Shown one piece after another: positions 1-5,017 of a stretch of 5,631 nt of DNA. This DNA is from JANWKQ01 sp040376605 (lineage in GTDB: Bacteria > Bacteroidota > Bacteroidia > CAIKAF01). Below the pieces are notes generated by a model, which did no database searches, had not been told where the DNA came from, and saw nothing but the letters and a program-made list of their open reading frames with translations. The position numbers and the translations under genes were made by a program. The DNA lies in NCBI GenBank assembly GCA_040376605.1, contig JBEIQI010000209.1, positions 1-5,631 on the forward strand, read 5' to 3'. Every line of letters starts with the position of its first letter. The stretch's first letter is position 1.

Positions 1-60
1 ATAATCAGTCGGCCTCTCTAGAATACATATTGTGTCATCGATATCAATATAGATCGTCAT
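1..60 (-). CDS. HAD-superfamily hydrolase/phosphatase, N-terminal 20 codons only
   Basis: The minus strand from the ATG at 60-58 runs open to the window edge and gives 20 residues starting MTIYIDIDDTICI. The hydrophobic strand followed by DIDDT (residues 6-10) matches HAD motif I (DxDxT), in which the first Asp is the phosphorylated nucleophile and the second the general acid. This predicts a Mg-dependent phosphohydrolase or phosphatase in the cytoplasm. Short HAD proteins with this type of N-terminus are known from sugar/capsule-related phosphatases and from phages; the substrate cannot be told from this fragment. The start is well supported: its ATG overlaps the TGA of the upstream 94-residue gene (ATGA), a sign of translational coupling. 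Motifs II-IV and the cap region lie outside the window. Confidence 0.72.
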   Translation of the reverse strand, partial: MTIYIDIDDTICILERPTDY

Positions 61-341
61 ATAATTATGTTATTTTCAGATTTGTAACGTTCCCACTCTT
101 CTCTCTTCATCAGATTAGGAAATATTTCTCCGTTATTGTATGATTCCTTTACGTAGAACTTTCCAGGAAGATCACAACCGCAGTATTTACAGTAACCTAA
201 CTTTACGCATTCATCTTTGCATAAAATTGCCCGATAAGCAACTTGCTCCTTTTCATGTTCTGAAAGAAGATAGATTTGTTCTCCAAACATTTTAAGATTT
301 CCTTCTAAGAACTGTAGTATTTTCTTGGGCGTCACTTTCAT
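57..341 (-). CDS. Small cysteine-cluster protein, possible zinc ribbon (94 aa)
   Basis: Function not recognised. The N-terminal half (about residues 4-40) looks helical and charged. The centre holds a cysteine cluster, C41-x3-C45-x5-C51-x2-C54-x-C56, with CKYCGC at 51-56, which suggests a bound metal, probably zinc. The tail has a FPNLM segment (74-78) and an acidic/aromatic EEWERYK stretch (81-87). The overall pattern (cysteine cluster, PGKFY, a small Gly/Asn turn, then FPxLM and EEWE) resembles small conserved proteins I associate with phages and phage-like regions; that is memory, not a search. The ATG at 341 follows a purine-rich AGAGGAAA that could serve as a ribosome site. The stop overlaps the start of the HAD gene, so both are probably co-translated. 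There is no signal peptide or membrane segment, so it is expected in the cytoplasm. Confidence 0.7.
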   Translation of the reverse strand: MKVTPKKILQFLEGNLKMFGEQIYLLSEHEKEQVAYRAILCKDECVKLGYCKYCGCDLPGKFYVKESYNNGEIFPNLMKREEWERYKSENNIII

Positions 342-348
342 TTTCCTC

Positions 349-545
349 TTAGGCTTTTTCGTTTTTCCTTTTCTGATGCCAATACTTCTCTCGCGCCATA
401 TCCTCCCCTAGCTGCTTCCAGATCTCTAATGCTTTTTACCAATTTAATCAAGCCAAAAATCGTTGGGATCCATTTCCTCAATACAGAACCTTTTATACTG
501 ATGGGCTTTACAGTCAAACATTTCAGTACGAAATAGTAAAGAAAT
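349..545 (-). pseudogene. Candidate decayed small gene in two shifted minus-strand frames
   Basis: Function unknown. In one frame (545 to 444) the minus strand is open after a TAG and reads a peptide that ends HQYKRFCIEEMDPNDFWLD and then TAA; an ATG at 521 would give 25 residues. In another frame (435 to 349) it reads KALEIWKQLGEDMAREKYW and a basic tail, ending TAA seven bases before the start of the 94-residue gene. Both look protein-like, are short, and follow one another in the direction of the downstream genes. Removing one base near 446-450 and one from the run of five A's at 433-437 (minus strand) would join them through IKLVK into a single helix-rich protein of about 60 residues. I infer a damaged small gene, or sequencing indels. 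A separate frame with a TTG at 442 and a TGA at 340-338 overlapping the next ATG is an alternative, as is the overlapping plus-strand frame. Confidence 0.3.
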
Positions 546-748
546 CTAAAATAAAGAAAGGATGGAAATTATTGGTGAAAGTTTGGAATATTCATTTGAA
601 GAAGCAATTATTTCAATTCTATTACCAAGGCAAAAAAATCGATCATTCAAACAATTCTGAAATTGAACCCAACCTTTCAAAATCATTTGAATTGATTATA
701 CCAGAACGAAAGTTAGATATTAAGCAACTACAAATATCAATTCAATAA
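377..748 (+). pseudogene. Start-less plus-strand open frame, probable 3' remnant of a gene
   Basis: Between the TGA at 374-376 and the TAA at 746-748 the plus strand is open for 123 codons but contains no in-frame ATG. The first part (377 to about 430) uses codons unlike the neighbours (TCC, TGC, CGC). From about 431 on, the encoded peptide looks natural: aromatic and Gln-rich (RWDPFPQYRTFYTDGLYS), then Lys/Ile-rich (KKGWKLLVKVWNIHLKKQ), ending KQLQISIQ. I do not recognise the family. The frame ends two bases before the stop of the convergent DUF5777 gene, a typical tail-to-tail arrangement, which supports the 3' end being real. The missing start suggests the 5' part was lost in a deletion or rearrangement somewhere around 430-550. 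The alternative is that it is only a chance open frame antisense to the small minus-strand pieces. Confidence 0.38.
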
Positions 749-750
749 AA

Positions 751-1680
751 CTATTCGGACTTGGTTTTATAACCTTTGCCAGCTCCTTTTTTAAATGAGA
801 AAGTACGTTGGATATTGAATCCAATGTGAATATCTCCGTTTAACCAATCTTGCGTGGTTCCTGCAATAAAGCTGTTGTCATAGGTGGCTTGTGAGTTGCT
901 TAGCATAAATTGAAATACATGGCCACCCGTTTCCCAATCAACTCCAATAGATAAAGGACCTTTGATTGGAAGGTTATTTACATCCGCAAAATTCTGACCT
1001 GCAACCGGCCAAAAATATTCGGCAGAAATAGAAATTCTATTGGAAATTCGAAACTTCCCACCGAAACCAAGATGGAAGGTCGTGTTTTGATCTTCTTTTA
1101 ATGGAACTAAATTTTGATGACAAACTACCGGTGTAATTTGCATTGAAAACCATCGGCAAAATTTTCTAGCCCATAGTACTTGAAAGCTATAACTTAACCT
1201 TGAAGTAAAATAATTGTTGCGATCGGGATCAGCAAAATTTACTGTAGAAATTCCCATGTTAGCATATAAGTCAATGGTAAACGGAAATGACTTCGGACCT
1301 TTACTTTGCCGAAGAATTTGATATTTAACAAAACCATCCCAAACTTTTAAGTAATTGCTTCGGCCAATACCAATACAAATTCTCCCATCATGAAATGGCA
1401 AGGTATATTCAAGCCCAAATCGAATTCCGGCGAGATCTAGCCCAAACAAGTCTACAATGCCCCCCTTCACACTTCCAAAGCGGTGTTGAATCATAAATAA
1501 TAATTCACCTTTTCCCGGCAACTCAACAGAATGACCATTTATTACTCTAACTCCCTTGAAAGTACCTGTGGCATATTCTTTTTGTTTTGGTGTGGTTTCT
1601 TCAAGTTCATCTAATAAGCCTTGTGAAAACGAAAAAATTGGAAGTAATGTAAAAGCAAAAATTAAGTAAAGTTTTCTCAT
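751..1680 (-). CDS. DUF5777-family outer-membrane beta-barrel protein (309 aa)
   Basis: This is a secreted protein with a clear Sec signal peptide (hydrophobic residues 4-18, likely cleavage around FSQ-G at 18-21). The mature chain is made of alternating short amphipathic strands, as in outer-membrane barrels. Segments typical of the Bacteroidota DUF5777 family are visible: FKGVRVINGHSVE (41-53), MIQHRFGSV (63-71), GLDLAGIRFGLEY (80-92), GIGRSNYLKVWDGFVKYQILRQ from 104, and VDWETGGHVFQFMLSNSQ (247-264). Length is normal for the family as I know it. The usual C-terminal strand (IGFNIQRTFSF, 286-296) is followed by a 13-residue Lys/Gly-rich tail, which would place the tail in the periplasm. The molecular role is unknown. 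It is the last gene of a four-gene operon, 14 bases after the heme lipoprotein gene, and probably acts with it in the envelope. Its stop lies two bases from the end of the convergent plus-strand frame. Confidence 0.85.
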   Translation of the reverse strand: MRKLYLIFAFTLLPIFSFSQGLLDELEETTPKQKEYATGTFKGVRVINGHSVELPGKGELLFMIQHRFGSVKGGIVDLFGLDLAGIRFGLEYTLPFHDGRICIGIGRSNYLKVWDGFVKYQILRQSKGPKSFPFTIDLYANMGISTVNFADPDRNNYFTSRLSYSFQVLWARKFCRWFSMQITPVVCHQNLVPLKEDQNTTFHLGFGGKFRISNRISISAEYFWPVAGQNFADVNNLPIKGPLSIGVDWETGGHVFQFMLSNSQATYDNSFIAGTTQDWLNGDIHIGFNIQRTFSFKKGAGKGYKTKSE

Positions 1681-1694
1681 ATCAATAGATTCAA

Positions 1695-2081
1695 TTAATT
1701 ATTAGGAAACCCATTTTCAATCCAAATTTCAATCGTTCGGATATCGCATTCAGAAAGTTTAGGACGATCTTTGGGCATAGGAGTAAAGCCCACCGAATGG
1801 TTAATGGAGCTAATTAATGTTATGGCACCTGTGGTTAGGTATCCTGAAATATTGGCGTAACCCTCAAAACTTTGTCCGCCGCCACTAATAGGAGCTGCAG
1901 TATTACTGTGGCAATCGTAACAATTGTTTGAGATAATATAGGTAATTTGTGCACTGTATTTTACATCAGCAGTATCACATTCATTTTGCGGATAGAGAAT
2001 TTCCTCCTTGTCATAATAGCATCCCGTAGTTGCAATGCCTAATATTGAGATAACTATCAAGACATGGAGGAAATTTTTCAT
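1695..2081 (-). CDS. Mono-heme c-type cytochrome-like lipoprotein (128 aa)
   Basis: A hydrophobic leader (residues 4-19) ends in ATTGC, a relaxed lipobox, so Cys21 is the likely lipidated residue. Position +2 onward (YYDKEE) is acidic, as often found in Bacteroidota lipoproteins. A single covalent heme motif CYDCH sits at 54-58, and M102 in TPMPKDRPKLS (100-110) is the plausible distal iron ligand. The closing helix is IRTIEIWIENGFPNN. This is the layout of short Bacteroidota cytochrome c lipoproteins in which the second half carries MP followed by a C-terminal Trp helix. C35 and C112 are left over and could form a disulfide. The predicted role is one-electron transfer at the periplasmic face of a membrane, with cytochrome c maturation needed for heme attachment. 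It lies 10 bases after the YceI gene and 14 before the DUF5777 gene, so co-transcription is very likely. Confidence 0.85.
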   Translation of the reverse strand: MKNFLHVLIVISILGIATTGCYYDKEEILYPQNECDTADVKYSAQITYIISNNCYDCHSNTAAPISGGGQSFEGYANISGYLTTGAITLISSINHSVGFTPMPKDRPKLSECDIRTIEIWIENGFPNN

Positions 2082-2091
2082 AAAGATTATT

Positions 2092-2631
2092 TTATTGTTT
2101 TGCCAATGTAGTGTTTACATTTACTTCAATATCACTGGAAATATTTTTCACCTTATCGTTCTTAATACCATAGTCCTCTAATTTTACTTTGAATGAAGAC
2201 TTTAAGGTAACATTGGTACCACTCACTACAAGGCTTCCACCTGCGGTAACTTCCTTTGTAACACCATGCATGGTTAACTTACCCGAAACAGTTACTTCAT
2301 AAGTGCCATTTGTACCATACTTAATATCAGAATTATTGGTGATTTTTCCATCAAACGTTGACTTTGGATAGGTGTCAGATTGCATGTAATTATCATTAAA
2401 GTGAGTTTGCATAAGGGATTTATCAAACTCAAAAGACTTAATAATCACGATAAAGGCTAAATTTCCATTAGACGCATCTAATAATGAAGTAACTTGATTG
2501 TTTTTAGCTTCAATGTCTTCAAGCGTTGCTTTGGAGTGGAAGCTGATACTTCCAGTTGTGGTTTTGTACTTTTGTCCAAAGGCTACACCGGTTAGAGCCA
2601 CAAATGATGCAATTGCAATTAATTTTTTCAT
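2092..2631 (-). CDS. YceI-family periplasmic lipid/isoprenoid-binding protein (179 aa)
   Basis: A signal peptide (MKKLIAIASFVALTGVAFG, cleavage near G19-Q20) is followed by a full-length YceI-like domain (about 22-177). The family forms a lipocalin-like beta barrel that holds a polyisoprenoid or quinone-like chain. Diagnostic pieces are the FEFDKSLMQTHFNDNYM block (67-83) running into YPKSTFDGKI (88-97), then SGKLTMHGVTKEVT (116-129), and a late DYGI (153-156). Bacteroidota homologs share the FDK-L-M-x-HFN-x-NYM-x-SD-x-YP pattern. The protein should be soluble in the periplasm; there is no lipobox. It is the second gene of the operon, 15 bases after the OB-fold gene and 10 before the cytochrome lipoprotein. 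Pairing with a cytochrome suggests handling of a quinone or another isoprenoid near a redox step, but the actual ligand is not shown by sequence. Confidence 0.92.
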   Translation of the reverse strand: MKKLIAIASFVALTGVAFGQKYKTTTGSISFHSKATLEDIEAKNNQVTSLLDASNGNLAFIVIIKSFEFDKSLMQTHFNDNYMQSDTYPKSTFDGKITNNSDIKYGTNGTYEVTVSGKLTMHGVTKEVTAGGSLVVSGTNVTLKSSFKVKLEDYGIKNDKVKNISSDIEVNVNTTLAKQ

Positions 2632-2646
2632 GTTTCTTTAAATTGA

Positions 2647-3108
2647 TTATTTAATTAGTGATCCCTTTTTAAGTTTAATATCGCCTCTTGCTGTGCTATC
2701 ACCCATAGATATGAGAATAGGGTCTGCCGGCAGATAGGATATATAAAGAGCTTTAATCGTCACTTCTTCTCCTACCTTCAAATTCTTTGCCAAATCGTTA
2801 AATCGCGAATACATTTCGATGGTAATAGTGGTTGATTTGTTTTCATCTAATATGATAGAACTTATACTATCACCGAGAATAGTGCTATTAACCTTACCTT
2901 TGATTTCAATTACCTTATCATTGTATTTCCTGTTGGCTGCTGTATCGAGTTTTTCACAGTCGTCAATAAATTCAACGGCCGTTACCTTAAAATCAGCTTT
3001 TTTGTTTTCTATATCTGGATTCTTTTTGTTGTAAACAAAGAAATATACATAAGCCGCTGCTAATAAGGTTACAATGAAAACAATAATCAATACGGTTTTT
3101 CTTTTCAT
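2647..3108 (-). CDS. Membrane-anchored OB-fold protein, tRNA_anti-like type (153 aa)
   Basis: An N-terminal basic patch (MKRK) and one hydrophobic helix (about 5-26) anchor the protein in the inner membrane, with the rest predicted to be periplasmic. The soluble part has a helix (EFIDDCEKLDTAANRKYNDK, 46-65) leading into KVIEIKGKVNST (65-76), a middle strand pair (SSIILDENKSTTITIEMY, 83-100) and KVGEEVTIKALYI (111-123). This helix-then-five-strand layout matches the tRNA_anti-like OB-fold proteins common in Bacteroidota; despite the name, nucleic acid binding is not established for them. The specific role is unknown. The start is supported by the charged N-terminus and by a promoter-like pair upstream. 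It is the first gene of the four-gene envelope operon, with a 15-base gap to the YceI gene. Confidence 0.72.
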   Translation of the reverse strand: MKRKTVLIIVFIVTLLAAAYVYFFVYNKKNPDIENKKADFKVTAVEFIDDCEKLDTAANRKYNDKVIEIKGKVNSTILGDSISSIILDENKSTTITIEMYSRFNDLAKNLKVGEEVTIKALYISYLPADPILISMGDSTARGDIKLKKGSLIK

Positions 3109-3134
3109 TCTATGTTAAGTTAGGTTTGTTGCCA

Positions 3135-3166
3135 CTAAAGTAGAAATATTTATTTAGATTCTCAAA
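3135..3166 (-). promoter_or_regulatory. Predicted Bacteroidota-type promoter for the envelope operon
   Basis: On the minus strand TTTG (3166-3163) is followed after 20 bases by TACTTTAG (3142-3135). The Bacteroidota primary sigma factor consensus is TTTG, about 19 bases, TAnnTTTG; the -7 element here differs at one position. Transcription would begin around 3128, giving a leader of about 20 bases before the ATG at 3108. It is the best candidate seen upstream of the four-gene operon. Confidence 0.5.
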
Positions 3167-3245
3167 TTTCAGCTCTATGAGTCTTTGTTGTTTAATTAAT
3201 AGGAATCATTCATAATTATTAAGCATGGCTTTTGTTTCATAATGT

Positions 3246-3253
3246 TAATTTTG
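3246..3253 (+). promoter_or_regulatory. Predicted -7 element of the dcd promoter
   Basis: TAATTTTG at 3246-3253 is a full match to the Bacteroidota -7 consensus TAnnTTTG and lies 19 bases upstream of the dcd ATG at 3273. No matching TTTG is found at the usual distance upstream; the nearest, at 3231-3234, is only 11 bases away. The -33 element is therefore weak or absent. The expected leader is short, roughly 10-15 bases. Confidence 0.45.
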
Positions 3254-3272
3254 CACAAACAAAAATTCTATC

Positions 3273-3794
3273 ATGATTTTAAGTGGCATCGAAATCCGCA
3301 AGCAACTAGGGGAAAACATTAAAATTACTCCGTTTAACGAATCTCAGCTTAACCCCAACAGTTATAACCTCACCCTGCATAATGAAGTGCTAGTTTATGA
3401 CAATGTGGTTTTAGACATGAAAAAGGAAAATACGGCGAGTAAAATTATTATTCCAGAGGAAGGAATGCTGCTTGAGCCGGGGAAACTTTATTTGGGACGA
3501 ACTATTGAATATACCGAAACTAACAAGTATGTACCAATGCTGGAGGGCAGAAGTTCAATTGGTCGATTGGGTTTATTTGTGCATATAACAGCTGGGTTTG
3601 GGGATGTGGGGTTTTCTGGTTTTTGGACATTAGAAATGTTTTGTGTTCAGCCAATTAGAATTTATCCAGGGGTTCAAATTTGTCAGGTGTTTTATCATAG
3701 TATCGAAGGGGACTATGAGCTTTACAACAGCGGGAAGTATCAAAAGAATAGTGGTATTCAACCTAGCTTGCTCTACAAGGATTTTGAAGGATAA
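3273..3794 (+). CDS. dcd: dCTP deaminase (173 aa)
   Basis: This cytoplasmic enzyme deaminates dCTP to dUTP (in some members on to dUMP), feeding dTMP synthesis. The chain begins MILSGIEIRKQL, as in most Dcd proteins, and carries LNPNSYNLTL (26-35), the substrate-binding segment EGRSSIGRLGLFVH (91-104), TAGFGDVGFSGFWTLEMF (106-123), and the C-terminal lid GKYQKNSGIQPSLLYKDF (154-171). By alignment from memory with E. coli Dcd, E121 is the catalytic glutamate, with S94 and R98 matching S111 and R115. The family is a homotrimer of the dUTPase fold. Length is close to normal (E. coli 193 aa), so the gene looks intact. The segment at 108-114 reads GFGDVGF where many family members have an ID-PG-F/W pattern. 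From sequence alone I cannot say whether it also hydrolyses dUTP. It stands alone, divergent from the envelope operon and convergent with the kinase gene. Confidence 0.95.
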   Translation: MILSGIEIRKQLGENIKITPFNESQLNPNSYNLTLHNEVLVYDNVVLDMKKENTASKIIIPEEGMLLEPGKLYLGRTIEYTETNKYVPMLEGRSSIGRLGLFVHITAGFGDVGFSGFWTLEMFCVQPIRIYPGVQICQVFYHSIEGDYELYNSGKYQKNSGIQPSLLYKDFEG

Positions 3795-3810
3795 TTATAT
3801 TACCTCATAC

Positions 3811-3825
3811 ATGCATAAAATGCAT
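3811..3825. repeat. Short inverted repeat ATGCAT-AAA-ATGCAT
   Basis: Two copies of the self-complementary hexamer ATGCAT flank AAA just after the dcd stop codon. A six-base stem with a three-base loop could form on either strand, but no T-run follows closely, so it is a poor terminator. The nine-base word CTCATACAT also occurs twice nearby (3804-3812 and 3842-3850). This 131-base convergent gap holds no gene. Confidence 0.4.
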
Positions 3826-3855
3826 TCAGCAAATTTATAAACTCATACATTCATG

Positions 3856-3879
3856 CGGTCCTATCTTTTGATCATACCG
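3856..3879. terminator. Weak bidirectional hairpin between dcd and the kinase gene
   Basis: CGGT (3856-3859) pairs with ACCG (3876-3879), and ATC with GAT around a TTTT loop, separated by a 3x3 internal loop. It lies in the convergent gap between dcd and the histidine kinase gene, where a shared terminator is expected. A T-rich stretch (3894-3901) follows on the plus strand, but about 14 bases away. The predicted stability is low, so termination here is only a possibility. Confidence 0.2.
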
Positions 3880-3925
3880 AATGGAACTTGCAATTATTTT
3901 TTAGGCAGAAACAAACCTTGCAGAA

Positions 3926-4996
3926 CTAGGCTTTAAATTTTTTAAGGGTAAACGAGAAGGTAGAGCCTCGATTGATCGTGCTTCTAACATTAATGGATTG
4001 ATGATGAGATTCGAGAATATGTTTTACAATCGATAAACCTAAGCCGGTTCCACCCTGATGTCTGGAGCGACTTTTATCTACTCTATAAAAACGTTCGAAA
4101 AGCCGGGATAAGTGTTTTTCATCGATGCCTGGACCATCATCGGCTACTTCAATAAGGATATTTTCGTCCATATCATAGAAGGCAACTTTGGTGTTTCCAC
4201 CCTCATTACCATATACAATAGAATTTACTAATAAATTGGTAAATACTTGTTTGATGCTGTGTTTGTCAGCATAAACCCAAAAGTGTTTGGTATATTCTTC
4301 TTTAAAGGAAAGTGTAACTCTTCTTTGTTGAGCTTTCATTTCCATTAGATCCATAACCTCCCTTGCCAATTTTATCACATCAAACTTTTCCATTTCCAAA
4401 TGCATTCGGCTTGATTCCAACTTATGAATGGTATCTAAGTCTTCTACCAGAGAAATCATTCGTTCCACATTTCTTTCTGCATTCTGGAGGTATTTTTCCA
4501 TCATTTCAGGATCTTCGGCACCCCCATCTATTAGTGTGGTTATATAGCCTTGAATGTTAAAAATGGGAGTCTTTAGTTCATGAGATAAATTTCCAATAAA
4601 CTCCTTTCTGTATTCTTCCAGTTGTTTTAACTCATCAATTTCCTCTTTTTTATCTTGAGCCCATTCCAATACATCCGAATTAACATCCGAAATAATATCT
4701 GCACTATCCTTAATTCTGGCTTTCAAATCATCCTTTTGATTTTTGATTTTGAGCTGATGAATTGATTTGTAAATCAGCTTGATTCTTCTGTAAATAAAGG
4801 ATTCTAAGGCAATGTTAAATGAGAAATAGGTGATTCCAAAATAGAAAATGGTAGAACCTAGAATGAGCCAGATATTGACCATTTTTAATACCAAATAATA
4901 CGAAATGCTGGTAACAAGAACCAATATAAGGGTTACGATTACAGATACATATAATGAGATCTGCTTCGGGGTGGCGTTTCTTTTGGTAAGGGTCAT
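3926..4996 (-). CDS. PhoR-like two-component sensor histidine kinase (356 aa)
   Basis: This inner-membrane kinase autophosphorylates on His and passes the phosphate to the regulator encoded just upstream. Two hydrophobic helices (about 14-36 and 42-64) are joined by only a few residues, so there is no periplasmic sensor domain. A charged helical linker (65-130) follows. The dimerisation/H-box reads FIGNLSHELKTPIFNIQGY (133-151) with H139 as the phosphorylated residue. The catalytic domain has the N box NLLVNSIVYGN (254-264; N258 for Mg), the G1 box DDGPGI (286-291), the F box LFERFYRVDKSRS (299-311) and the G2 box GGTGLGLSIVKHI (315-327). All key residues are present, so it should be active. 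The start at 4996 is 21 bases after the regulator's stop, and the gene order (regulator, kinase) fits one operon. The signal could be sensed within the membrane or through partner proteins; a PhoR role in phosphate control is not proven. Confidence 0.93.
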   Translation of the reverse strand: MTLTKRNATPKQISLYVSVIVTLILVLVTSISYYLVLKMVNIWLILGSTIFYFGITYFSFNIALESFIYRRIKLIYKSIHQLKIKNQKDDLKARIKDSADIISDVNSDVLEWAQDKKEEIDELKQLEEYRKEFIGNLSHELKTPIFNIQGYITTLIDGGAEDPEMMEKYLQNAERNVERMISLVEDLDTIHKLESSRMHLEMEKFDVIKLAREVMDLMEMKAQQRRVTLSFKEEYTKHFWVYADKHSIKQVFTNLLVNSIVYGNEGGNTKVAFYDMDENILIEVADDGPGIDEKHLSRLFERFYRVDKSRSRHQGGTGLGLSIVKHILESHHQSINVRSTINRGSTFSFTLKKFKA

Positions 4997-4997
4997 C

Positions 4998-5013
4998 GTT
5001 GAATTTCTTCAAC
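4998..5013 (-). promoter_or_regulatory. Stem-loop with GAAA loop over the kinase ribosome-binding region
   Basis: On the minus strand GTTGAA-GAAA-TTCAAC forms a perfect six-base-pair stem closed by a GNRA-type GAAA tetraloop. It fills most of the 21-base gap between the regulator stop (5018-5020) and the kinase ATG (4996), ending one base before the start codon. As RNA it would cover the ribosome-binding region and could lower or couple kinase translation. The structure is visible in sequence; the regulatory effect is inference. Confidence 0.45.
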
Positions 5014-5017
5014 AAAA

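Noticed and set aside
338..442. Minus-strand frame from a TTG at 442, 34 residues, whose TGA overlaps the start of the 94-residue gene
   Set aside because: The ATGA-type overlap is attractive, but the start is weak and it competes with another protein-like frame on the same strand. It is kept only as an alternative to the decayed-gene reading.
2819..3034. Plus-strand open frame of 71 codons with a hydrophobic, Leu/Ser-rich peptide
   Set aside because: It lies wholly antisense inside the OB-fold gene, whose domain layout and operon position are convincing.
3191..3200. Palindrome TTAATTAA in the dcd upstream region as an operator
   Set aside because: An eight-base A/T palindrome is common in DNA this AT-rich, and nothing links it to a known regulator.
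3643..3840. Plus-strand open frame of 65 codons near the dcd 3' end
   Set aside because: Most of it overlaps the conserved C-terminus of dcd in another frame, and the peptide shows no domain or export signal.
4363..4560. Plus-strand open frame of 65 codons, Pro/Phe-rich
   Set aside because: It is antisense to the conserved H-box region of the histidine kinase.
4815..5015. Minus-strand open frame of 66 codons overlapping the kinase N-terminus
   Set aside because: It is out of frame with the kinase. The kinase frame gives two clean membrane helices and the full set of kinase motifs.
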